A model generated the notes under the pieces. It did no database searches and was not told the origin of the DNA. It saw nothing but the letters and a program-made list of their open reading frames with translations. The translations under genes were made by a program, and so were the position numbers. Positions 1-12,900 of a stretch of DNA of 64,000 bases are shown here, piece after piece. Every line of letters starts with the position of its first letter. Position 1 is the stretch's first letter. Source of the DNA: Mauremys mutica. Taxonomy: Eukaryota; Chordata; Testudines; Geoemydidae. The stretch is from positions 12,109,553 through 12,173,552 of the forward strand of contig NC_059079.1 in NCBI RefSeq assembly GCF_020497125.1, written 5' to 3'.

Positions 1-855
1 CTACTCAAGACACAGATACCGCCAAGCCTGTTTTGATGGTTGTGTTTATGTTCTACTTTTACTTTTAGTACAAGCTTAGAGAATTATCTGAAACATTAAA
101 CTCCTAGGAAAGCCATGCTGCATTTTCACTGTGAGAGTTTTTAGTCACCTGATGTAACAGACTGTTGGCCAAATTCTAACCTTCAAGCCACATTCACTGC
201 TCCCAGTAATCTCAATGAGAGTTGCATGGGTAGATTGGAGAGCTGAATTTGGGCCCATTAGTTGCTAAGTGATGTCAGTTATGGTAATAAACAGATGTGA
301 AGCTAATCCATAACACCAGAATGCCTGATGAGGTGCAACAAAAGGTCCCCAATGGACTCAAGACAGTTTTTATTCAGCTCCTACGGCATATCTTAGTACA
401 TGTTAGGAGTTTCATACACTTTATTTTTTTTATCACAGCCACTGCTTGCTTTCACAGCTGCAGGGTTGATTTGTTTTTTTATGCTTGGTTCCATCTCACT
501 CTCATCCTCACACTAGGCTTTTATACACATCTGTTATTCTATTTGGTTTAAACTTATGATCTGTGATATCAATACCATTCTGCTTTTGATATTCTAGGAC
601 CTATGTTTCCTCACAGTTGTCATTTTAAAAAAACGAACACACAGCAGGCACCAGTATTTGGGAAGTTTAGTAGAGGAGACAACACTATCAAGTCTTCTCC
701 AAATGATGCCAGACTGATGCCAGGGTCTTTTTATGTACGAGTCCCTGTGATTTATGAAGCATGCTTCAAAGCATTAGATTTTTTTTTAAATAAAATCTTA
801 CTATTAGAACAGCTCTTAAAAGTTTATAGCCATGAAGAATGAATTTTACAAATAC

Positions 856-937
856 CTGGCTGACTGAGGCTAAAGACCTCTTGTCGTCGCACAGGAGAAT
901 ACTGGGAAAGTAACATCAAATCCTGTAAGGCCAAGAA
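856..937 (-). CDS. NDC1: NDC1 coding exon 10
   Basis: The exon encodes [20 protein letters not shown] through FSLSQPG. The acceptor is ctcctttgtag and the donor G|GTATTT. Later exons are outside the window. Confidence 0.95.
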
Positions 938-3900
938 CTACAAAGGAGAAAACGTTTTAATAAGTTATAAAAACAAGTTGACCACTTATACTCACTTCAG
1001 TCAAAATCTACTGGTTTTGTTTTGGGATTTCAGCACAGAATTCTTCCTACAAATGCTATCCCTAATGAAGTCAATGGGATTTGTGCACAGATACCATAAC
1101 TGTGGGCAAAATTCAGCCATATGACGGAAAAAAAATTAATCAGGCTGAACACTGGGAGAATGATTCCCTCACTTAGACCACTGAAAAAAAGATTCATTTC
1201 ATACTGAGGCTGTTGAGTGAATCAGAACTTTGTAGAAAACTTTGCAGACTTTATGCCATTTTATTTGTCATTGAGTAGTCTAAAGTGCCAATTTCTGGCT
1301 CTAGTGGTTAAAAACAAGACAGAAATAATGGAATTTACATTGAAACAAAAGCATAGTTTTAAGGCAAGTTCTTTCATTGCCTGCCAGGGATAGATAAGTT
1401 AGTCGTGCTATTTAAGAATTGTGTCAGGCCTCTAACAGTACTTTTCTGAAAATTTATCAAGGACCAAATAGATGTCCCAAAACATCAATGATCAGTGGTT
1501 CAGGAGCCAGATTATCAATCAACATTACCCAAAAGAGCCTCAGTAGTGTGAACTCATTGTTTCATTTGTCAAATTCACAGGAGGTTTGCCACTACAATTT
1601 GTGAATAATGTTAATTTTTGTGTTATTGCCTTTAAAGAAATATATATTTTTACAGAGGACAGAAACCCAAGGAAATGTTGGGTCTTGAAGATAGGGAACA
1701 GAAGGACAAACAATAGGAGAGATGCAGCAGCATCAGAAGTGTTGAGTGCACAAATATGTGCATATATGTAGCCCAGTACATGTAATTCTAAACAGTGCCT
1801 ATTCACCTGACAAAGATACAAGCTTGAAAAACAGTTACACAAAGTGAATGGAATTTCATATATGCTCTGTTTTAACAGAAGTGTACAGTAGTCTACAAAC
1901 ACAATTGACTAAGTGATATAAAATACCAGAAACTGCTTCTTTCTATCTAAATTAATCTTCCTTCAGCTTAAACACTGATTCCGTACAAACAAACAAACAT
2001 AAGGTGCACTGATTGAACTGTCAGTGTGGGGCATTGCGGGACAGCTTCTGAAAGCTAGCAACGTCGAAGCAAGCAATACTATGTTTACGCTGACACTGCG
2101 TTGACCTAAGCACTATGCCTCTCGTGGAGGTGGAGTTAAGTTGGCGTAGTGGGCGAGTTACATCGGCAGGAGCGACATTTTAGTGTAGATACTTAGAGTT
2201 AGGTCAATGCAAGGCAGCTTACGTCAACCTAACTCTGTAGCATAGACCAGGGCTTAGTGAATACACATGTAATATCAACGTGGCAGTTCAAATACCTTTA
2301 TAAGAAGGGGAGGGTTGCTGTTTAAGATTTTAGGCAGGCATTGGTCTGTTTCCTCCGCGAAAGTTGGTTGAACAGGAAAATGATGTGCCTGAAATTAGAG
2401 AAAAACAACTAAATTTGTTCATCACTAGTTATCTTATGCAGAACAAACATTGAAATAAACCATTAATGAGAGACCACAGTCAAGTTAATTTTTTGTCACT
2501 TGCCAAACTGTCAAGGTACGAAAATATATACCCAAAAGCTTTGACATCGTGTTAAAACGAGCCAGTGGTTTTTAATGCAGCAGCACAAATGGACATCTAC
2601 TTTTAAACTGACAAGAACCAGACACATCACTCACTTTATCTTTACGCTACAGTCCCTCACCTTTATACCCTCCAAGTAACCCTTGTGGTTAAACGTTAGG
2701 GACACCATCCCACATTTTACTATGTCTTACAAAAAAGCCATAGACATAACGAAGTGATGCACATCCCATTACCAGAAGGGAATATCAACCTACACTGTAT
2801 CAGTCAAATAGCAAGCTCAAAGTTAGAGTTAGCTGTGTCCTGAAGGATTCAAGGTCATTAAAGGGGCACTGTCAGATTTAACATTTCTATATCTGTATTA
2901 ATAACTCCATGGGTTACAATTTTTTGTTTTAAATAATCTAATTTAGTTGTCATTCTGATGCTCACATTTTATACTTTCATATTTTTGGCTTTCTGGTTCT
3001 CATGCTACAACATTTAGACTGCAAATATAGAAGGGAAATGTTTAAATCCCAACAAAAAGCTGATTTAATTACAAGTATCCATCAATGTACTTTTAGTCCC
3101 ATTAAATTTAGTTAAAATAATATGGATGTACAGTTTGGGCAAAGACTCTCTAGCAGTTTCAGGTTTAAAGCAGACTATTCTTGAAACTATTTCTTTTCTC
3201 TCTCCCCTCCATTTCTAAATAGAAACTTTAAGTTCTCGCACATTAAAAAGCCAAACAGCTAATAAAATGACTTCAAGCAGAATAAGAATTGCTTGAGAGA
3301 CCTATCAGCTTACCTCACATTCAAGTGTATGTAAAGCAACTTTTGGTGAGCTGAACAACCTAAAAAAAAATCCCATCATGTCACCTTTTATAGGTAAACA
3401 AACTTTCCCTGTGATCTCTTCTGCTGAATGGCCAAAAAACATTTTATAAGGAAACTTCAAGCTCTAGAGGCATGTTTTGATGCCTTTAGTAAACTGACAC
3501 TTTCTTCAGAAAGTTCTGATCTGGAAATTAGAGTTGACTTAAAACAATAGAGAAACTAAAAATGCCAGTTTTAGAGACACTCATTGGGGCAGAAATAAAG
3601 CATTATGTGGAATTCTTAAGGATTCTACAAAGGTGCATAGGAAAATTTAATCATTCTAAAATTATACTAAAAGCTGAAGTAATCATATCCATGGCTTTCC
3701 TGAAGGACTTGAGAGGGAGGACTTCTATAAACCCATTTGAATCTTTGTATTTCATTAATAAACTTTAATCCTCCCATTTGAGTCTCTGAAGTAGTTTGTA
3801 TTAAAAGAAACTGTTCTGGCTTGCAACTTTTGTTATGTTTGCCTTATTGTTATTACCCTGGCACAGTCTTCTGATCACAGAAAAGTTACTTATATTTTGA

Positions 3901-6900
3901 AAAATAAAGACAGAATTCTCCCCGTCTTCTCAAAGTAAAGGGGAGTACATATCTCCTCTGATATTGCTAAAACTTCCTGTCCATGTTTGTAGAAAAACTT
4001 CTTTGCATTCTGAATTTTTTGTAGGTCAGTATTTCCCAAACTTTTGGAAGCCACACTACCATTCAGGAACATGAAACCAACTGCAACACATTTCAATCCT
4101 GCCATAAGTTGTCAAAGGCCCACCCATATTTTACGTTTTCATAATAAGACACCACTCCTCTCTTGTCTTACATGATTTTATGACTAGTAAAATGATTAAT
4201 GTAGACATTTAACCATTAGCACTTGAGCTAGCACCCATTGAAATAGGGCAGTTCAAACCTCAAAGCTATCGTTCCAGGCTCTCTGAAAATTCAGGTAGCC
4301 ATCACTGCATCCGTTATAGTTGAGTCACATTTTGAAGGTTTTCTCCATCTTCATAACAGCTAGAGACTTTGAATGAAAGCTGACACTCTGAAGAACAACT
4401 GAGATGTCTGCCCCAGATTTTAAGAAAACATTGCTTTAGGTTTTAAAACCTCAGCCCTTTTTTTCTGCTAAGCTGTAGCTCAGCAAAGTCTACGAAAAAA
4501 TAATGTCATGTTATGGGGGCAGGGGGGATTTTTATTCTCTGCTGTTTTACAAAAAAGTATCTAAACTAGACAACGAGGAATAAGACTCCAATTCTTTACT
4601 ATTGGCACTTCACTGTTTCTTTTATTGAATCATGGTCTCAGCTTTAAATACATTATGAGTCATATTAAAATAAATCTTAGCCATATTAATTTGAAGCTTA
4701 ACAATTAAGTAAAAAAGAAGAAAAATGTATTAATTCCCAAGATGCTTTGAAGTCTCTTTCAATAGCTCAGCCTGTATTCTGTTAAATCAAAATTGTTTGC
4801 ATTATAGTGTTATGTACTTTGGGGGTTTTGTTTGACGTTTCTAAGAAGGTACGGTTCACCAAACGCTGGCTGAGCACATGATGCTCTCTCATTTCAAGTT
4901 GAGCTACTGCAATATAAACAGCTAAAATGAAACAGATATTCTCCAAATATTAGTTTTTCCATTTAAATTGTAGTTGTCTATAGATGTCACAACCTTGCTA
5001 TGGTATTGGAAAGGGGAAGGAAAATGGTTCAATCAATCAAAAAAGGGATGGGAGATATCCATCAGCTAGTCTCTGCATTAAAGCATGGTCCCCACTATGT
5101 AATGATTGAGAACCACTGGTTTAAATTATTCGTTAGTGAATATTGCTTTTGAACATAAGCATTTTTTCCCACAACACTGATGTCATCCCCGTATAGCAGT
5201 CACCCAATACTAACCTCTGTAGCATAGATTTTGAAGAGTAACCATGCAATGTGCCAAGTAATCAGAAGAAATATACCACATAACCAGGTATGGTAGAGCA
5301 AGGATAGATCCAGAAGACCAGTAAGTGTGTCAAGAGGATGAAGTTTACTGGGGGTAAAAAAAATATATATATATATTATACATACATGCACGCACACAGT
5401 ATTGGAAAATGCTTATAATAATTGACTTCTGCAACACAAACAATTTATGGATTAAAGCTCACTACGAGAAATGTTACTTGGACAAACATTTTATCAAAAA
5501 CCCATTTAGTTCTTTTAACTTGTCAGCACTGATGGTTCTGTAAGATCCAAAACTTCTCAGTCAACTAAGAGTGATGTTAAGCTCCCAACATTTGCCATTT
5601 TAAACAAGGAATAGTCATAAGTAAAGAGATACTACAAAGATTGGGGAAAGGAGAATATATACAGAATACATGTATGTGATGTGAGGGAAAATACTCCCTT
5701 CTTGTATTCTAAAAGGCAGTCATTTGTACTACTTACCTATCTGTATTAAGGTCCATTGTGGTACTTATCCATGCTCTTGGAATGTAACCTAGGTAGTAAA
5801 CAGAATGACATGTAAAATAGATCTCTAAAACTATGAAGTGTATACAAAAAGGCTAGTAAGAACTTTCATGTCAGAATGACGGTAGATTACACACAGACAA
5901 ATGAAGAATTGCAACGTGTATAGTGGAAAAAGGTGATTTTTTCAGAGACTGGCTACAGAAAGAATGGATGTCTTTTAGGATTAAAGCCCCTGACTATGAA
6001 TCAGGAGATGTGGATTCTACTTCTAGGTCTATTATTGGTTTGTCTAGGGGTCTTATCCAAAGACTAATGTTATTTTGTTTCACCCACCTGCAAAACAGGG
6101 CTAATGCACATCTACATCACAGGGCTGTTATAAAGATAAATGTCAGTACAGCATTTTGGAATCCTCAGTGGAAAGTGATCTAGAATACTCTACATTTCTA
6201 AAGTACCATCATTACCTATAGAATATAAATATGGCAAGTGGAAGAGGAATACTTCAATATCCTTTAGGCTTAGAATACAAAACTTGCCATGATTGTGTGG
6301 CTGAGCCAGTAAGCCATTCACCTACACTTTATCATAATGGTGAAAAATGCTTATTTTACTTACCTAATAAAAAAACCTATGCACCCTGGACAAGTTATTT
6401 GTAGGGCTGAATAATAAATATTAATAGATTGGCTAAATAATTCTCTTAGTATATATGGACAAGAAAAAAAAGTCAGAACTCTTACCAAAAAAATAATATG
6501 CAACACAGACGTTTCTAACGAAGTACAGTGATTCCACACAACTACGTTTAACCAGCAGAGGCAAAGATCTTCTGAAACGTAAGTACTTGTATTGCTAAAA
6601 AAAGAAAGATTAGTTGAAGCATTCTGCATTCAAAAGAAATCAAGTATAATAAAGCCCTCAAACAAATGCAGTCAACCTGAAGTCTAGTCAATTTTAAAAG
6701 ACTAATTAGGTGTAGGGGTAACACCTGAAATTACTTCTGAGTCCACCAGCTGTAGTTTCTGCAATTGAAACCAGTAAGAAAAATGTGATTGTACAGTCTT
6801 TTTTCTCCCCTGTTGCTGTGTGAAGAAACCCACTAGCAAAGAAAATTGACCACATAGAAGAAACAGGGAAATTGACTATATATAATTTGCTGTCAAATGC

Positions 6901-9900
6901 ACAAAGTAAATTGCAAATAGAGGAAAGTATGTTTCTTCTCTATTCTCTTAATTAGAACCTCAGGTATTCTATACTAAAAAGAAAATAAAAATTCAGACAG
7001 CAGTATGATTTTTAAGTTTATGACAATCCTTCAAAACCATGAAATAGAGGTAGATACTCAAACCTTCTTGCACATAATCATATTACATATTTCCTTTGAA
7101 AACTGAAAAACATCTCACTAATAAAATGTATGCAAGAAAATAGATGAGATTTACCTTCTCATTTAGATAAACAGTCTCAGAAAAGGAGAGTTGTCAATAT
7201 GAAACTGCAAGCATCTAAAACTATATCAGATTTTATTTTAGGAAGCACATGTATATTTACTGACAAACTAAACTGATAAGCCAGGTTTAAACTAAATTAA
7301 GAGTGTCAACACAATGTTTTGCACTGGTTTAACTAAATCTATTTAAGAAACCTTCCATTAAACCAGTACATCTCTGTGTTTAGACCAGGCATTGGTCTAG
7401 AAATCAACTGGGATCCACTGCTGCTGCTGGATTCTGAGGTATAGCAGTAGCAAGAGTCTACCTCTTCAGGTACCCTTCAAAAGCACCCAGTAGCTTCAGC
7501 TACTGCAGAATACAGCATCCCACAAGCACTATACACATGCAATGGTAGGGATTGATGCTGGCTTTTTGCTTCAGAGCATGATTCAAGCTGTTATGATTTA
7601 TGCTTGAATTAGTTTAGTAACCTGTTCACTGAAAGCTTGTTTTTCCCTCCCACATCATGAGGCTTAGAATACACTAGGCCACTCCTGCTGCGAGTTCCTG
7701 GAGTTAAACTCAATGGCAGGGCGTTCTCACATCTGGAATTCACTACAAACAGTGGTCCACCTGAGCCAGAATTTACCATGCTTCAGGGCTCTGTAAATTT
7801 TACTTGGTTGTAACATTAGGAGATTTTTGGTTTATTTTAACATTAGGATTTTATGGGATCAGGGGAGGGACCTTTGCTAGGATTTAAGCTGAAAGCCTTG
7901 TTTGCTAATTTTATAATAGATTGGTTTAATAAAAAAAATACAAGTGCTTGGCCACTGGCACCCACATACATTTTGGTACTGGAAGCAGACCAAAAAAAGG
8001 GGGGGGTGGGGAAACAACAAAATTTATCCTTTGTCATTTGAGCAGATTAGATATTTATCTTTACAAAGCTTTTTAGCCTCTTACCTGAATGACTGGAAAT
8101 GGCAAATAGTTCATATTGTTAACAAGGTACAAGAGACTATAATTGTAGCCCATGAAAGCTCCAGACAGCAGGAGGAAGAGGTGATACTCATTCAGGCACA
8201 TGTGTTGAACAGCACCATCTAAGCTAAAGTAAAGAAATGGTTTATTTATAACATATAATACTGTAAATTACTATTCTAGACTTCAGTTTAGCATCTAACT
8301 TTAGTTAAGCAGAGCTTTGATTTTATTCATCTGATTGGCGTAAATGAAAAATATTCCCAAGTATCCGTGAGGGATGTATACCAGAGCAAGTTTTATCTGA
8401 GCTGTTAGTCCTATTACCTGTTCTTCCTACTTATACATCATGGGGTGGGGGGACCAAGATCTATTGAAGATGCCATTTAGAACAGGAGACAGGTTCTTAG
8501 GTCATTTTACAGCTGAAGGGTCATTTGACCTTTTCAGCACTGAACCTGAAGCAAGGGAGATTTAGGTTAGATCACTGATACTCAGACTGAGGCTCGTGAG
8601 CCACAAGTAGCTCCTTATGCGTCTCCTTTGCAACACATGATATTAAAACACTCATTTAATTATTAACCTAAGTTATTAACCAATCAGGATGCTTTTACTA
8701 TGTTATTAACCAATTGTAGTTGATACTACTTAGTCATTTTTCTGTGACTTTTTATATATACACATACATATACATATATACACACACATACATATACATA
8801 TATACACACACACACACACGATGAGGAAATATTTAGTATATAAACTAAATATTTCCCCATCATGCTGTTTAAATATTAATATAAAGTACCATAGCAAATA
8901 AAACAACGAATTCACACTGCTGCGTCTCTTTTGTGTAATGCTGATTGTTAACACCTGGACCACAGAGGTCCGAGTACCACTGGATTAGATATTACAAAAA
9001 ACTTTAACTGTAAGGGTAGTTAAGCACTGAAAATGAATACCAATGGAGGTTGTGGAATCCCCCTCACTGGAGGTTTTTAAGAACCAGTTAGACAAGCCAC
9101 ATCAGGGAACATTTAGGTATTTTTGGTCCAGCCTCAGCGTAGGGGGCTGAATAGAAGATCAAGATCCCTTCTAGTTCTACATTTCTATGGTTCGATAGTT
9201 CATTTCCATTAATAATCTTAGTAACTTAGATGGTCAGGGCTTCTGGTCAAACTTTAAAAAAAAAATCCACAGCAATGTTTGTAAACTAATCATTTGTCAT
9301 TCTTCACTGAAGTACTCTACTCCTTCCAGTACTCAAACTAAAGCAAGTTTAAGAACAAACAATTGCTCATCTTTTGCCAGAAGTTAAAGGGTTATTTCCT
9401 CTAGGAAGAGTCCATCAATGAACTCATTTTAGGACAAAACTGTACTACTTGCACAATACTTGGTTCCATTATTAACAAAAAAAGTCACCTTTCTGAAGCT
9501 GTGCAGGGTAGAGCAAGGAACTGGAACTTCCCCTTAGTCATAACTGCAGCACACCATGCCACCAGCATTCCCATTATAGCGTGAACAACTGAATGGATAA
9601 CTTGCCGTGGGTGAATAATCTTTCCTAACAGTGCTAATCGAGAGCAGGGAATAGAAGGCACAACTGCAAATAAAAAAGAAAACAAAAAACAAAACAAAAC
9701 ATGGTTTATCAACTACTGCTAAATAAAACTCACACAGCTTGTGTTTCGTTTGCATATGATACCTCTGACACCACAGAACACTTTAGTTATAATCAACCAT
9801 AAGCGGATATAGATAAATAAATCAGCAGCACAGAGGAGAGTTTCAGGAGTATGAAGTAGCACGAGGGTAACAACAGATCCCCTTCCTACCCCAACGTGCA

Positions 9901-12900
9901 GTCACATTAGTGGGGCAGAGCGAAATGGCTGGTGAATACATGGAAAGATATAGCAATGGAACAAGCTTGTACAGAATTTTGAATTGGATGAGGAGCCTGT
10001 TCGGGGACACTGCTCCGCTACTACATTCACCACTGGTGATCTGACTCACAAAATGCAGGTAGATTGTTGAGGCTACGCACAGAATCCAATTTTTAATGGA
10101 AGAATCAGAAATTAAAATAGTTATTTTAAAGAGGATCAGGGTTTTTATTTATTTATTTATTTTTTTAAATTCAGTGTTTCTGACCAGGGCAAGTCAATTT
10201 GACTATTATGAAGTCCCTTTAACACTGCAGCCACCATTAGATACCTAATTAAATTAAGCTTTAAGGCATTCCACTTTCAATCAATACATACAATACTGTA
10301 TAAAGCCAATATATACAGTATAAAAACACATCCTTCAAGACAGTCCTCTCATTTAGTTAAAGGTCAAATATCTTGTTGACAGCAACTTTCATAACCCACC
10401 TGCATAAAATTCAACATTGAAGATGCTTATTATCAGTATCACCACTGACAAAAGGAGGATACAAAAGATGACATAGGAAGTATACCAATCGTTGAATGAA
10501 TCTAAAATGAAAGAGAATACATTGTTCATAAGGTGCAATAGTACTATATAAAGCTATGATACTAGCAAATGTTTAATATTAAGCATCTAGGTCGGGGCGG
10601 GCAAACTTTTTGGCCTGAGGGCCGTATCAGGTTTTGGAAATTGTATGGAGGGCCGGTTAGGAGAGGGGGTTGTGCCCCATCCAAACCCCCTGTTTCCTGA
10701 CAGCCCCTCTGGGACCCCTGCCCCATCCACACACGCCCACTCCGACCGTCCCCAGACCCCTGCCACCCCATCCAACCCCTCCTCTCATTCCTGATGGCCC
10801 CGCGGGACCCCTGCCCCATCCAACTGCTCCTTCTCCCTATCCCCTGACTGCCCCCTGCCGCCCCATCCAACCCATCCTCCTCCCTGACTGCCCCCCGGTA
10901 CCCCTGCCCCCATTCAACACCGTTTCCCCCCCGACCCCTATCCACAACCCTGCCCCCTGACCACCACCCCGAACTCCCCTGCCCTCTATCCAACCCCCCC
11001 GCTCCCTGCCCCTTACCCCGCCGCAGCCTCCCGGCTGGAGCTGGGCCACGGCGCTGTGCAGCACAGAGCACCGGGTCAGGCCGGGCTCTGCAGCTGTGCT
11101 GCCCCAGGAGCTCATAGCCCCGCCGCCCAGAGCATTGCACCTGCGGTGGAGCGAGCAAGCTGAGGCTGCAGGGGAGGGGGGACAGCATGGGAGGGGCCAG
11201 GGGCTAGCCTCCTGGGCCAGGAGCTCGGGCAGGACGGTCCCATGGGCCAGATGCGGCCCGTGGCCCATAGTTTGCCCACCTCTGATCTAGATACACAATG
11301 CACAATCACAATCAATAGGTTCTTATTTCATTGAGAAGGTATACATCCCTCATGGATACTTGGGAATATTTTTCATTTACGTGCAGCTGCACTGTGGTTC
11401 TGGATAAACAATCATACTTCAATGGAGCATGTTGTGCATCTTAGTAATTGGATTGGTCATTTATGAAAATACAGAATGTTGCAATTTAATTTGGACACAT
11501 GCATGTATTTCTAATATAGCTGAAGTAATTCCCTTTTCAGTAATAGCACCCTTACACGTAGACAAACCTGAATATGAAAATTAAGGCCTGGTCTTTACCA
11601 CAAAGTTAGGTCGATGTAAGCCACCTTGCATCGACCTCGTTGTACACGTGTCTACACTTAAATCCATCTCCCACCAATGTAAGTGCTGATGTAATAACAC
11701 TAGCTCCCTGAGCAGTGCTGAGCCATGGTCAAATGTACTGGGTTCGATACACCATCAGCATACACACTGCATTACCTGTTGACCCTAACAATCCTCCAGC
11801 AGCTCTCCCACGCCACTCCAGCCACAGTTGTGAATTCCACTGCCCACGAGTCACAAACTGAAAGCTCCCCCAGCCCTCCCTTTAAAATCCCAGAGAATGT
11901 CTGAAATGCCTTTTCCCTGGTTGTCCATCTTGGTGAGCACACCTCTATCTGCTCGCCGTTGTTGTGCACAACTGCCAAGCTAATCATGCCAACTACACAC
12001 TCTAGACATGCTCTGACCTGGAGTAGACAGCAGGCACAGCTCTGAACCAGCTGTAGGAATGTCAACATCTACAAGCAGATTGCTTGGGGGATGCAGGCAA
12101 AGGGGTACGACAAGGACCAGCAACAGTGCCACATGAAAGCCAAGGAACTGGAGCAGGCATACCAGAAGGCCAACCATTGATCCGGTGTGGAGCTACAGAC
12201 CTGCTGCTTTTACAAAGAACTGCATGCCATCATTGACAGAGAGTCCACCATCCTGACCACCACCATGGATACCTGTAAGATGCCAGAGTCACAGGCCCCT
12301 ACCATGAACAGAGAGGTGGTGGTGGATGAGGAATACAAGAGACAGATGACCAGGGGGTCCAGCTGTGTCATGAGTCAGGACCTGTTTTTGACTCCACCGC
12401 AGTCCAACCAGTCCCTGCAGTTGAGCACAGGCAAGCCTGAAGCAGGGGAAGGAACCTCAGATAAGCATGTAAAAAACAAGTTTCCAATTACAGTGATAGC
12501 CTCCCCAACTTAACAGGACATAGCTACTGACTTTTCATTAATTCAGTGGTTTTCAAACTGTGGTCAGTGGACCCTTGGGGTTAGACTATGTCGAAGATTT
12601 CCACAGGGGTCCACACTTTCATTTGAAATTTTTTTTAAGGGTCCACAAGTGAAAAAAGGTTGAAAACCATTGCATTAATTTACCTGTACTACAAAAGGTA
12701 GTGGTACAACAAAGATGTAGAGTTGATAACTGCTTCTCATTCCCCTCTAGACTGAGACAAAGGTGGCCATGCAGAGCAGTTTGTTTACATGCAGATGAAT
12801 GTCCCTTGAATCTCCTGAGAGCTCCCAATGAAACTTGCATGAAGGAACTCTGCAGTCCTCTCCTGAAGATTTCTAGGGTTCGCAGTCTTATTTCTTCCTC

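Noticed and set aside
3890..4105. 71-codon minus-strand frame in NDC1 intron 8
   Set aside because: No match to NDC1 and it overlaps a possible hAT end; no splice sites that fit the frame.
10562..11188. 208-codon minus-strand frame
   Set aside because: It lies in the C-rich interior of a hAT-like MITE and is Gly/Arg-rich; a repeat artefact.
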